Below, piece after piece: positions 1 to 12,449 of a stretch of 64,000 bases of DNA. The stretch is from Azospirillum soli. GTDB lineage: Bacteria; Pseudomonadota; Alphaproteobacteria; Azospirillales; Azospirillaceae. The stretch spans positions 124,001 to 188,000 of the forward strand of contig NZ_JAGINQ010000003.1 of NCBI RefSeq assembly GCF_017876165.1, given 5' to 3'. The position numbers and the translations under genes were made by a program. Position 1 is the first letter of the stretch; each line of letters starts with the position of its first letter. The notes under the pieces were generated by a model. The model worked only from the letters and a program-made list of their open reading frames with translations, did not search any database and had not been told where the DNA came from.

Positions 1-1
1 G

Positions 2-934
2 GGCTGGTTCGCGCAGGCCGACGAGGTGCCGGCGCGGCTGGAATCGCTGAAGCGGAAGTCGCCCAACTACATCGCGCACGAATATCTGAACGGCGACTGG
101 ACCGCCTTCTACCACGCCGACGTGGCACGCGAACTGGCCGGGGCCAAGCTGGATTTCGCCGGGCCGTCCGTGCCCATGGAGCAGATCGACGAGCTGTCTC
201 TGTCAGCGGACGCGCTGGCGCTGGTGCGGGAGGCGCACGACCCCGCCTATCAGGAAACCCTGCGCGACGTGCTGACCAATCGGGGCTTCCGCCGCGACCT
301 GTTCGTGAAGGGGGCCGAGCGCCTGACGGCGGCGGAACGCTCCGAATGGCTGCGCGCCACGCGCTTCGCCCTGCTGGTGCCGCCGGACGATCTGCCGGAG
401 GTCGTCATGACGCCGGTCGGCCGCGTGTCGTTCGAGCGTGGCCTGTATGAGCCGCTGGCGGCGGCCTTGGCGGGCGGGGTGTTGTCGCTGGGCGATCTGC
501 TGGCCCTGCCCGATCTCGCCCGGCATGGAGAGGACGCGGTGCTGCGGGCGCTGATGATGCTGACCAGCTTGGCGCTCGTCTCCCCCGCCCTGCCCGAGGA
601 TGGGTACGAGCGGCGCAAGGCGCAGGCCGACCGCTTCAACGCCGTGGTGCTGGAACGCAACCGGACCAGCGACGAGCTGGGCTATCTGGCCTCGCCGGTG
701 ATCGGGTCCGGGGTGGCGGTGTCACGCATCGAGGCTTTGTTCCTGCTGGCGCAACGCACGGGACTGGACCCGGCGGTCTTCGCCTGGGAACGGATCGCGG
801 CCGATGGGCTGGCGCTGTCGCGGGACGGCGTGCGGCTTGCCACGGCGGAGGAGAATGTGGCGGAACTGTGCGGGCGCTTCGACAGCTTCACCCGGCGGCG
901 TGTGCCGGTGCTGACGGCGCTGGGGGTGCTCTAG
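2..934 (+). CDS. Methyltransferase regulatory-domain protein, C-terminal part (5' end outside window)
   Basis: The frame is open from the first bases, so the gene begins before the window; only about 310 C-terminal residues are visible. The stretch YIAHEYLNGDWTAFYHADV and the helical region after it resemble the regulatory domain (MethyTransf_Reg type) that follows a class I SAM-dependent methyltransferase fold. The SAM-binding part would lie upstream and cannot be seen, so substrate and catalytic competence are unknown. The stop codon is only 3 bp from the stop of the convergent mrdA gene, leaving no room for a separate terminator. The family call comes from recognition of the domain pattern only. 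Confidence 0.7.
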   Translation, partial: GWFAQADEVPARLESLKRKSPNYIAHEYLNGDWTAFYHADVARELAGAKLDFAGPSVPMEQIDELSLSADALALVREAHDPAYQETLRDVLTNRGFRRDLFVKGAERLTAAERSEWLRATRFALLVPPDDLPEVVMTPVGRVSFERGLYEPLAAALAGGVLSLGDLLALPDLARHGEDAVLRALMMLTSLALVSPALPEDGYERRKAQADRFNAVVLERNRTSDELGYLASPVIGSGVAVSRIEALFLLAQRTGLDPAVFAWERIAADGLALSRDGVRLATAEENVAELCGRFDSFTRRRVPVLTALGVL

Positions 935-937
935 CCC

Positions 938-2827
938 CTACCCTCGCGAACGGTCGCCCGGCGGGGCCGGCGGCGGCGCGCCGTCGGCCACGGCGCCACG
1001 GCCGGGGTCGCGCTTCTGGCATTCCAGAAGGATGTCGCGGGCAATCGGCGCCGCCGCGGTCGAGCCGCCGCCGCCGTGCTCCACGAACACCGAGCAGGCG
1101 TAGCGCGGCGAACTGACCGGAGCATAGGAGATGAACAGCGCGTGGTCGCGCTCCCGCCAGGGCAGATCCTCGTTCTTCTTCACGCCGGTGGCGCGCTCGG
1201 CCATGGTGATGCGGCGCACCTGGGCGGAGCCGGTCTTGCCGGACATCTCGAAGCCGGGCTCCGTGATGCGCGACTTGTAGGCCGTGCCGTTGGGGGCATT
1301 GGTCACCTCGAACATGCCACGCAGGACGAGATCGAGGTTCTCCTTCTTCACGCCGATGGACGGCCAGGAGGTCTGCTCCGACGACAGCGCCTTGATCTGC
1401 TTGGTCAGGTGCGGCTTCACCGCGTAGCCGCCGTTGGCCAGCCGCGCGGTCATCAGCACGAGCTGGAGCGGCGTCGAGAGCACATAGCCCTGGCCGATGG
1501 AGGCGATCAGCGTTTCGCCCGGCGACCAGGGCTTGCCGAGCGCGCCCTTCTTCCACTCAATCGACGGGATCAAGCCCGGCCGCTCGTGCGGGAGGTCGAG
1601 GCCGGAGAGTTCTCCCATGCCGAAGCGGTGCGACATCTCGGCGAGGCGGTCGATGCCGATGCGGCGCGACACGTCGTAGAACCAAACGTCGCAGGAATGG
1701 CGCAGCGCGCCGACGACATCCACCGTGCCGTGCCCGCCCTTTTTCCAGCAGTGGAAGCGGTGGTCGCCCAGGTCCATGTGGCCGGGGCAGAAGACCGTAT
1801 GGTTGCGGCTGATGATGCCCGATTCCAGCGCGGCCAGCGCCACCACCGGCTTGTAGGTGGAACCCGGCGGGTACTGGCCGGCCACCGCCTTGTTGCTCAG
1901 CGGGGTCGCGGGGTTGGACAGCAGCTCTTCCCACAGTTCGGCGTTGATGCCCATGGTGAACTGGTTGGGGTCGTAGCTGGGGTGAGAGCACAGCGCGTAG
2001 ATGCCGCCCGTGTGCACGTCCATCACCACGGCGGAGGCGCTGGTTTCCTGCGCCAGACGCTGCTGGACGAAGCGTTGCAGGCCGATGTCGATGGTCAGCT
2101 GAACCTCGCGGCCCGGCTGACCCTCGTCGCGGGACAGTTCACGGATGACGCGCCCGACCGCGTTGACCTCAAGCTGGCTGGTGCCGGCGGTGCCGCGCAA
2201 GGCCTTCTCGTGATACTTCTCCACGCCGGCCTTGCCGATGCGGAAGCCCGGCAGCGACAGCACGGGATCGCCGTTCAGCTCCGCCTCCGACACGGCGCCG
2301 ACGTAGCCGAGGATGTGCGCGGTCGCCTCGGCGTGCGGGTAGTGGCGGATCTCGCCGACCTCGATGGCGACGCCCGGCAGGTCGGGGGTGTTCATCTCGA
2401 TGGTGGCGACCTGCTCCCAGCTCAGGTTCTCGCGCACGGTGACGGGCACGAAGCGGCGCTTGCGGTGCAGCTCGCGCATCACGCGGCGGCGGTCGGCGTC
2501 GGTCAGCGGGACGATCTTGGAGACCTTGTCCAGAGTCTCCTGGATGTTGCGCGTGCGCTCCGACACCACGACGACGCGGTAGTTCTGCTGGTTGGTGGCG
2601 AGCGGCGTGCCGAACCGGTCCACGATGGGGCCGCGCGAGGGGGCGACCAAACGCAGGCTGATGCGGTTTTCCTCCGCCAGCATCGTGTATTTCTGCGACT
2701 CGACGACCTGCAGGTAATAGAGCCGGCCGACCAGCCCCGAGAGCGCGCCGAGCTTCAGCCCGCCCAGAACCAGGGCGCGACGCGTCAGAAGACGGTAGCG
2801 GTCGGTGTCGCGGTCCATGGAGCTCAT
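938..2827 (-). CDS. mrdA: Penicillin-binding protein 2, cell-elongation transpeptidase
   Basis: This is a 629-residue class B PBP that cross-links lateral-wall peptidoglycan in the rod (elongasome) complex. An N-terminal membrane anchor lies at about residues 18-38, followed by the PBP dimerisation domain and the transpeptidase domain. The active-site motifs are visible: SxxK as STYK (Ser323, Lys326), SxN as SCD at 378-380, and KTG at 531-533. A Cys/His-rich stretch (CPGHMD, then HCWKKGGHG) matches the region that carries a metal site in PBP2 proteins. It starts 22 bp after mreD and is the last gene of mreB-mreC-mreD-mrdA. The usual next gene, rodA, is not here. A second ATG at codon 4 is an alternative start. 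Confidence 0.95.
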   Translation of the reverse strand: MSSMDRDTDRYRLLTRRALVLGGLKLGALSGLVGRLYYLQVVESQKYTMLAEENRISLRLVAPSRGPIVDRFGTPLATNQQNYRVVVVSERTRNIQETLDKVSKIVPLTDADRRRVMRELHRKRRFVPVTVRENLSWEQVATIEMNTPDLPGVAIEVGEIRHYPHAEATAHILGYVGAVSEAELNGDPVLSLPGFRIGKAGVEKYHEKALRGTAGTSQLEVNAVGRVIRELSRDEGQPGREVQLTIDIGLQRFVQQRLAQETSASAVVMDVHTGGIYALCSHPSYDPNQFTMGINAELWEELLSNPATPLSNKAVAGQYPPGSTYKPVVALAALESGIISRNHTVFCPGHMDLGDHRFHCWKKGGHGTVDVVGALRHSCDVWFYDVSRRIGIDRLAEMSHRFGMGELSGLDLPHERPGLIPSIEWKKGALGKPWSPGETLIASIGQGYVLSTPLQLVLMTARLANGGYAVKPHLTKQIKALSSEQTSWPSIGVKKENLDLVLRGMFEVTNAPNGTAYKSRITEPGFEMSGKTGSAQVRRITMAERATGVKKNEDLPWRERDHALFISYAPVSSPRYACSVFVEHGGGGSTAAAPIARDILLECQKRDPGRGAVADGAPPPAPPGDRSRG

Positions 2828-2849
2828 CGAGAGAAACTCACGGGGGTGC

Positions 2850-3362
2850 TCACCCTTGCAGGAAGGCGCGGTGCACGCGGATCAGGAACCACGCCACGGC
2901 CGGGAACATCGCCATCGTCAGCAGCGCCTGGAACAGCACCGGGTTGAACGGCAGCACGGTCGCGTTCAGCGCCGAAAAGGCCAGCCACTGGATGCAGGCG
3001 ACGCCCAGCATCACCATGGCGAACCCGAACCACATCAACGCGAATGTGCTGGACATCAGCACCCGGCGCTGGCTCAGCACCGCCCAATGCACGATCACCA
3101 GAACCAGCGCGTTCACGCCCAAAGGTCCGCCGGTCAGCAGATCCTGCAACAGGCCGATCAGGAAGGCCGTGCTGGGGCGCATCAGGTCCGGCCGGTGGAT
3201 CGCCCAGTAGTACACGGCAATCGCCGTCAGGAACGGCGCCACCGGGGCGTAGGACGGAAGCGGCACCGGCACGAGGCCGAGCAGCACCAGCATCACGGTC
3301 ACGGCAAACGGGGCGAGGTTGCGGCCCGTCTTGTCCAGCCGTTGCCAGAGGGTAAGGGTCAT
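2850..3362 (-). CDS. mreD: Rod shape-determining protein MreD
   Basis: This 170-residue polytopic inner-membrane protein has about five hydrophobic helices (for example FAVTVMLVLLGLVPVPLP and ALMWFGFAMVMLGVACIQWL) and the MreD-like sequence YYWAIHRPDLMRPSTAFLIG. It belongs to the MreBCD elongation complex and links MreC to wall synthesis. The start is set by an ATGA overlap with the mreC stop (ATG at 3362-3360, TGA at 3361-3359). The reading frame stays open much further upstream, but only as an antisense-like shadow within mreC, so the longer form is not real. The short overlap implies translational coupling. Confidence 0.93.
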   Translation of the reverse strand: MTLTLWQRLDKTGRNLAPFAVTVMLVLLGLVPVPLPSYAPVAPFLTAIAVYYWAIHRPDLMRPSTAFLIGLLQDLLTGGPLGVNALVLVIVHWAVLSQRRVLMSSTFALMWFGFAMVMLGVACIQWLAFSALNATVLPFNPVLFQALLTMAMFPAVAWFLIRVHRAFLQG

Positions 3363-4228
3363 TTCCAATCGTTGGACGCGTCCGCTTCGCTTCCGGGCAG
3401 GCCGAAATCGATGAGCCGCAGATGCTCCACCCGCGACAGGTCGGCGTTCGGCTGCACGCGCACGCCACGCTCGCCCACCGAGGCGACGACGCCCACGGGG
3501 AGGCCCGGCGGGAACAGCCCGCCATGGCCGGAGGTCACCACCCGCTCGCCCACCTGGATCGGGGCCTCGGGCGGCAGATAGAGAAGACGGGTCTGGTCGG
3601 AGTTGTCGCCGGCCATCACCGCGCGCTGGCGCGAGCTTTCCAGCACCACGGGGATCCGCGCGTTGATGTCGGTCAGCAGCAGGATGCGCGACGACCACTC
3701 CCCCACCTCCACGACGCGGCCGACGAGGCCGGCACCGGCGATGGCCGCCTGCCCCTTGCGCACCCCGTCGCGGCGGCCGGCGGTGACCACCAGCGCACGC
3801 AGGAAGGAGGAGCCGGGCGCCGCGATGACGCGGGCGGTGATGAAGGAGGAGGATGGTTCCGGAACCGCGCGCAGCAGGGAACGGAGGCTGTTGTTCTCCG
3901 CCTCCAGCCGCAACGCCGCCTGCTTCCACTGGAGCAGACGCGCGTTTTCCGCCTTCAGCCGCTGGTTTTCCTCGAAGGCGTTCTGCACCTCCACCACCGA
4001 CTCCACGACGTGCGCGGCGGTGGCGGCGGGGCGGGAAATGGCTTCGAGGATGGGCGCGAAGGCGTCGGTGACGCGGGCGCGCGCGTTGTCCACGGACAGC
4101 GCGTCGATCTTGCCCACCATCATCAGGGCGATGGAGGCGAGCACCAGAAGAAGAAAGGAGAAACGCTGGGCGAGCGCCCGGAGCGGGGCGGCAAGGCGTA
4201 CGACGGATCCGGAGGTGCGAGGCTTCAC
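3359..4228 (-). CDS. mreC: Rod shape-determining protein MreC
   Basis: A 289-residue bitopic protein of the elongasome. It has a short basic N-terminus, one transmembrane helix at about residues 22-42 (FSFLLLVLASIALMMVG), a coiled coil at about 65-115 (EVQNAFEENQRLKAENARLL), and then the paired beta-barrel MreC domain, with GLVGRVVEVGEWSSRILLLTD recognisable in it. It scaffolds PBP2 and RodA on the periplasmic side. It follows mreB by 105 bp and overlaps mreD by 4 bp, which fits a single transcript with mreB. Confidence 0.95.
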   Translation of the reverse strand: MKPRTSGSVVRLAAPLRALAQRFSFLLLVLASIALMMVGKIDALSVDNARARVTDAFAPILEAISRPAATAAHVVESVVEVQNAFEENQRLKAENARLLQWKQAALRLEAENNSLRSLLRAVPEPSSSFITARVIAAPGSSFLRALVVTAGRRDGVRKGQAAIAGAGLVGRVVEVGEWSSRILLLTDINARIPVVLESSRQRAVMAGDNSDQTRLLYLPPEAPIQVGERVVTSGHGGLFPPGLPVGVVASVGERGVRVQPNADLSRVEHLRLIDFGLPGSEADASNDWK

Positions 4229-4333
4229 AGGATCATCCCGTCCAAGTACCGGTCGAAGTACGCGGCCTGCCTCCGGCGCGCATTATCCCAGGGATTTCAG
4301 GCGCCGGAGGTATCCAACCGAGGAATACACCAA

Positions 4334-5759
<1,426 letters not shown>

Positions 5760-6296
5760 TTATTTGTGGTTACCACCGCCGTTGCCATGGCCGTTCGCGT
5801 GCTTGTGGTGCCCTTCCAGCCGATCCATCAGCGCCAGCAGAACGCCTGAAACGACGAAGGTCATGTGGATGATGACCAGCCACATCAACTCGTCCTGGCT
5901 GACGTTCTTGATGTTCATGAAGGACTTCAGCAGATGGATGCCCGAGATGGCGACGATGGAGGCGATGAGCTTCAGCTTCAGGCCACCGAAATCGACCTTG
6001 CCCATCCAGTCCGGCCGATCCTCGTGGTCGGCCACGTCGATCTTGGAGACGAAATTCTCGTAGCCGGAAAAGATCACCATCAGCAGCAGGTTGCCCGCCA
6101 GCGACAGATCGATCAGCGTCAGCACCGCCAGAAGGACGTCCTTCTCCTGCATTTCCAAGACGTGCGGGAAAATATGCAGAATTTCCTGCCCGAATTTGAT
6201 CAGAAGCATCAGCAGCGACACGACGAGGCCCAGATAGAACGGGGCCAGAAGCCAGCGGCTGGCAAAGATGATCTGTTCGAAACGGCGTTCGATCAT
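5760..6296 (-). CDS. UPF0114 (YqhA) family membrane protein
   Basis: A 178-residue inner-membrane protein with four hydrophobic segments: WLLAPFYLGLVVSLLMLLIKF, VLLAVLTLIDLSLAGNLLLMV, LIASIVAISGIHLL and LVIIHMTFVVSGVLLALM. The segment IFSGYENFVSKID is typical of the YqhA/UPF0114 family, whose function is not established. The C-terminus is rich in His, Gly and Asn (HHKHANGHGNGGGNHK), which could bind metal; that is inference. The ATG at 6296 was chosen because family similarity begins at MIERRFEQIIFASRW. The gene is divergent from phoU. Confidence 0.85.
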   Translation of the reverse strand: MIERRFEQIIFASRWLLAPFYLGLVVSLLMLLIKFGQEILHIFPHVLEMQEKDVLLAVLTLIDLSLAGNLLLMVIFSGYENFVSKIDVADHEDRPDWMGKVDFGGLKLKLIASIVAISGIHLLKSFMNIKNVSQDELMWLVIIHMTFVVSGVLLALMDRLEGHHKHANGHGNGGGNHK

Positions 6297-6498
6297 GGCG
6301 GTCGGCGTCCGTGATGTTTGGATGAGGTGCGGCGGGATGGTCTTTGCTGCACCCGCGTTCTGCCATTTCGGCGGTGCAAAATCAACCGCTTGCCGGAGGC
6401 GGTGAACGCTGGTCTTCCCCGGCGCAAAACGGTAACGTCGCGGAATATTTCCGCTTTTGGGCCGCCAGTCTCCGGTCCGTGTCGAAAGGTTTGAACCG

Positions 6499-7203
6499 AT
6501 GAGGAACCCCGCCCCGCACATCGTCACCGCCTTCGAGGACGCCATGAAGCGCCTGAAAGCGAGCATCGTGCAGATGGCGGGCGCGGCCGAGGCGCAGATC
6601 GACCAGGCGCTGGCCTGCCTCACCCAGCGCAACCCGGACCTGGCGCGGGAGATCGTGGAGTCCGACGCCCGCCTCGACTCGTACGAGCATGAGATCGAGG
6701 CGCACTGCATGCGCATGCTGGTGCTGCGCCAGCCGGTCGCCGATGACCTGCGCGAGGTGATCGCGGCGCTGAAGATTTCCGGCAACCTGGAGCGCGTGGG
6801 CGACCACGCCGCCAACACCGCCCGGCGCGCCGCCGCCATGGCGAGCTTCCCGGAGACGGCGCCCATCGCCGCCCTGCCGACGCTCGGCCGGCTGGTGCGC
6901 GAGCGGCTGACCACGGTGATCGACGCCTATGTGGACGGCGACGTGGAGGCAGCCCTGCGCGTCTGGCGGTCCGACGACGAGGTGGACGAACTGTACACCA
7001 GCCTCTACGAGGGCATCGTGCGCTCCGCCCAGAAGTCGCCGGAGATGTTCGAGGCGCACATGCACCTGCTGTTCATCGCCAAAAGCCTGGAGCGCATCGG
7101 CGACCACGCGACCAACATTGCCGAGGTCGTGCATTTTGTCGCCACCGCCCGCCCCCTGCTGGACGAACGCCCCAAGGCCGACCGCTCGCGCGGGACGACC
7201 TGA
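6499..7203 (+). CDS. phoU: PhoU-family phosphate signalling protein
   Basis: A 234-residue all-helical protein with two PhoU repeats. Each repeat carries the metal-binding signature: LKISGNLERVGDHAANTA in the first, FIAKSLERIGDHATNIAEVV in the second. PhoU links the Pst phosphate transporter to the PhoR kinase and restrains Pho-regulon expression. Here it stands alone: no pstSCAB, phoB or phoR gene is in the window. The ATG at 6499 matches where PhoU homologues begin (MRNPAPHIVTAFE); an upstream TTG at 6457 in the same frame would add 14 residues and is less likely. Confidence 0.93.
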   Translation: MRNPAPHIVTAFEDAMKRLKASIVQMAGAAEAQIDQALACLTQRNPDLAREIVESDARLDSYEHEIEAHCMRMLVLRQPVADDLREVIAALKISGNLERVGDHAANTARRAAAMASFPETAPIAALPTLGRLVRERLTTVIDAYVDGDVEAALRVWRSDDEVDELYTSLYEGIVRSAQKSPEMFEAHMHLLFIAKSLERIGDHATNIAEVVHFVATARPLLDERPKADRSRGTT

Positions 7204-7255
7204 CGCCGACCAACCTGTAAAGGCGGAAATCCTGGCCGAACAGGCACCAATTTGT

Positions 7256-7392
7256 CATTCCCGCGAAGGCTCTCAGCGGATCGGCGATCCGCCGGACGCC
7301 GTCAGCGCTGGCTACGCCAGCGCGAGAGGCGGGAATCCAGTCCGTCCAAGGGCTTACCCGTCAAACGTCTGGATCCCCGCCTGCGCGGGGAT
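7256..7392. repeat. REP-like palindromic pair with a nested, cloverleaf-like first unit
   Basis: The first unit has an outer stem ATTCCCGC (7257-7264) / GCGGGAAT (7329-7336) and a CTCTC (7270-7274) / GAGAG (7324-7328) stem. Inside these sit two hairpins, GCGGATC-ggc-GATCCGC (7276-7292) and GCGCTGGC-tac-GCCAGCGC (7305-7323). The second unit is the simple hairpin ATCCCCGC-ctgc-GCGGGGAT (7373-7392). A simple form of the first unit, with only a GAAA loop, occurs at 50623-50642. The block lies between phoU and the ilvC terminator, in the 326-bp gap 7204-7529. Confidence 0.75.
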
Positions 7393-7479
7393 GACGGTGA
7401 GGGAAGGTGGTCGTTGGCTGAAAAGCCCAGGCAATAACCTTCCCGCCCTGGCATGGGAGGGAAACACCCCCACAAACGA

Positions 7480-7507
7480 AAAAGCGCGCCGCAAGCGGCG
7501 CGCTTTT
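7480..7507 (-). terminator. Rho-independent terminator after ilvC
   Basis: A perfect 9-bp GC stem (GCGCGCCGC / GCGGCGCGC) with a two-base loop is flanked by A runs and T runs on both sides, so it can act in either direction. It lies 23 bp beyond the ilvC stop. Confidence 0.85.
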
Positions 7508-7529
7508 CCTTTGAACAAAGCGGAGACGC

Positions 7530-8702
<1,173 letters not shown>

Positions 8703-9218
8703 TCAGAACCCGGCGGCTCCCTTCGACATGGCGACGACACCGGTGCGGCTGGCCTCGACGAGGCCGAGCTGGGCCATCAGGCCGACGAAATCGTCCACCT
8801 CGGCGGTCGTGCCGGTCAGTTCGAACACGAAGGAGGTCAGCGTGGCGTCCACCACCTTCGCCTTGAAGATGTCGGCCAGACGCAGCGCCTCGATGCGCTT
8901 CTCGCCGGTGCCCGCGACCTTGACCAGCGCCAGTTCGCGCTCCACCGAGGGGCCTTCGTCGGTCAGGTCGTGGACCTTGTGGACGGGCACGAGGCGGTCG
9001 AGCTGGGCCTTGATCTGCTCGACCACCATGCGGGTGCCCGAGGTGACCAGCGTGATGCGCGACAGGTGGTCGGCGTTGTTCACCTCCGCCACCGTCAGGC
9101 TTTCGATGTTGTAGCCACGGCCGGAGAACAGGCCGATGACGCGGGCGAGCACGCCGGGCTCGTTGTCCACCAGCACGGCGATGGTGTGCTTTTCGATCTT
9201 CTCTTCCACGATCCTCAC
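8703..9218 (-). CDS. ilvN: Acetolactate synthase small (regulatory) subunit
   Basis: A 171-residue ACT-domain subunit that activates the IlvB catalytic subunit and confers valine feedback control. The N-terminal ACT domain is clear: IAVLVDNEPGVLARVIGLFSG at about residues 10-30, then RGYNIESLTVAEV. The C-terminal ALS_ss_C domain follows, including ELALVKVAGTGEKRIEALRLAD. The length matches the IlvH/IlvN long form. It starts 20 bp after ilvB, so co-transcription is expected. Confidence 0.95.
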   Translation of the reverse strand: MRIVEEKIEKHTIAVLVDNEPGVLARVIGLFSGRGYNIESLTVAEVNNADHLSRITLVTSGTRMVVEQIKAQLDRLVPVHKVHDLTDEGPSVERELALVKVAGTGEKRIEALRLADIFKAKVVDATLTSFVFELTGTTAEVDDFVGLMAQLGLVEASRTGVVAMSKGAAGF

Positions 9219-9238
9219 TCCCCTATCCCGTGCTGCGC

Positions 9239-11002
<1,764 letters not shown>

Positions 11003-11122
11003 GACATACGACCTTCCTGATGGGGCCCCTCGTTCCACGGGCGGCCCTGTTCCTTCGCGGTTCCGGTCCTGGCCTTGAGGCAAAACAACGGCTTAGCCCA
11101 AAAGATCAGGACCGGGAGCGGC

Positions 11123-11152
11123 AACCTAGACAATTCACATGTCCGTGGTCAA
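11123..11152 (-). promoter_or_regulatory. Candidate ilvB promoter
   Basis: On the minus strand TTGACC (11152-11147) is followed after 18 bp by TAGGTT (11128-11123). The -35 is close to consensus and the -10 is weak. Transcription would start about 110 bp before ilvB. Not verified. Confidence 0.3.
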
Positions 11153-11172
11153 CCCATTTTGCGAATGTTCGA

Positions 11173-11200
11173 AAAGCTTTTTTGACGCAGCTTTTCCGAA
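11173..11200 (-). terminator. Hairpin after the aminotransferase gene
   Basis: Arms of the GAAAAGCT / AGCTTTTC type with an A/T-rich loop lie about 20 bp beyond the aminotransferase stop. The T run sits inside the loop rather than after the stem, so this is only a possible terminator. Confidence 0.35.
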
Positions 11201-11216
11201 TATTTCGCGTTTCGGG

Positions 11217-12437
11217 TTACGCCGCGACCGTCTGCAGAAGGCCAGTCAGGCGGCGGATGCCCTCGCGGATGCGCTGCGGGTTGGTCGCCGAGAAGCTGAG
11301 GCGCAGCGTGTTCTTGCCCGACCGGTCGGCGTGGAAGGCCGAGCCGGGGACGAAGGCCACGTTCGCCTCCCGGATGGCGCGCTCCAGCAGCGCGACGCCG
11401 TCGGTGCCCTCCGGCAGCTCGATCCAGACGAACATGCCGCCCTGCGGCTTGGTCCAGGTGACGCCTTCGGGCGCGAACTCCTCCAGCGCCGACAGCATGG
11501 CGTCGCGGCGCTCCTTGTAGGCGACGCGCAGGCGGCGGATGTGGGCGTCGAAGATCTCCGACACCACGTCGTGCAGGATGACTTGGTTGATGGTGCTGGT
11601 GTGCAGGTCGCCGGCCTGCTTCATCAGGACCAGCCGGTTGATGACCTCGGCCGGGCCGTTGATCCAGCCCACGCGGAAGGCCGGCACCATCGTCTTGGAG
11701 AAGGAGCCGCAATAGATCACGTTGGTGATCTTGCCGCCGTTGCGGGCGGCGTCCAGCGCCACGATGGGCGGCAGCGGCTCGCCGTCGTAGCGCAGCTCGG
11801 TATACGCGGCGTCCTCGACGATCGGCACGCCGTGCTTGGCGCAGAGGTCCAACAGCGCCTCGCGCCGGGCCAGCGACACGGTGGTGCCGTTGGGGTTCTG
11901 GAAGTCGGGCACGAGGTAGAGGAACTTCGGCTTCTGCTCCAGCGCCGCCTCGACGGCGGCCAGTTCCGGCCCTTCCTCGTCCATCGGGACGGAGAGGTAG
12001 GACGGCTCGTAGGGCGAGAAGGCCTGGAGGGCGCCGAGGTAGGTCGGGCGCGTCACCAGAATCTTGTCGCCGGGGCCGATCAGCAGCTTGCCGATGAACT
12101 CCAGACCCTGCTGCGAACCGCTGGTGACCACCACCTCGTCCAGGCCGGCCTTGATGGCGTGGCGGCCCATGTAGGCGCAGATCCACTCGCGCAGCGGCGT
12201 GTAGCCCTCGGAGATGGTGTATTGCAGCGCGCCGCCGGCCCCAGCGTTGGACTGGAACAGCTTCTCATAGGCGCGGGCGATGGCCGAGGTCGGGAAGAAG
12301 TCCGGGTCGGGGATGCCCCCGGCGAAGGAGATGATTTCCGGCCGGTCGACCAGCTTCAGCAGCTCCCGGATCTCCGAGGCGCTCATGCCGCCGACGCGGC
12401 CCGCAAACACGTGTGCCCAATCGACCGTCACTTTCAA
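11217..12437 (-). CDS. PLP-dependent aminotransferase, class I/II (2-aminoadipate transaminase-like)
   Basis: A 406-residue fold-type I aminotransferase. The PLP lysine is in GSFSKTMVPAFRVGW at about residue 249. PDFQNPNGTTVS carries the cofactor-ring Asn, and PIVEDAAYTELRY carries the Asp that contacts the pyridine nitrogen. The N-terminal ISFAGGIPDPDFFP is typical of the LysN/AvtA-like group, which uses 2-aminoadipate, aromatic or branched-chain amino acids. The exact substrate cannot be fixed from sequence. It lies 12 bp after miaA and upstream of ilvB on the same strand, so a role in amino-acid metabolism alongside ilv is possible. Confidence 0.88.
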   Translation of the reverse strand: MKVTVDWAHVFAGRVGGMSASEIRELLKLVDRPEIISFAGGIPDPDFFPTSAIARAYEKLFQSNAGAGGALQYTISEGYTPLREWICAYMGRHAIKAGLDEVVVTSGSQQGLEFIGKLLIGPGDKILVTRPTYLGALQAFSPYEPSYLSVPMDEEGPELAAVEAALEQKPKFLYLVPDFQNPNGTTVSLARREALLDLCAKHGVPIVEDAAYTELRYDGEPLPPIVALDAARNGGKITNVIYCGSFSKTMVPAFRVGWINGPAEVINRLVLMKQAGDLHTSTINQVILHDVVSEIFDAHIRRLRVAYKERRDAMLSALEEFAPEGVTWTKPQGGMFVWIELPEGTDGVALLERAIREANVAFVPGSAFHADRSGKNTLRLSFSATNPQRIREGIRRLTGLLQTVAA

Positions 12438-12449
12438 TCCTCCTACGGC

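Noticed and set aside
1076..2947. Long open reading frame antisense to mrdA
   Set aside because: High GC content leaves antisense frames open. The translation is His/Gln/Arg/Ala-rich low complexity, with no domain and no ribosome-binding site, while the minus strand encodes a complete PBP2.
2850..3929. MreD with a 359-residue N-terminally extended form
   Set aside because: The extra N-terminal half is translated from within mreC in another frame and looks like shadow sequence. The ATGA overlap gives a standard 170-residue MreD.
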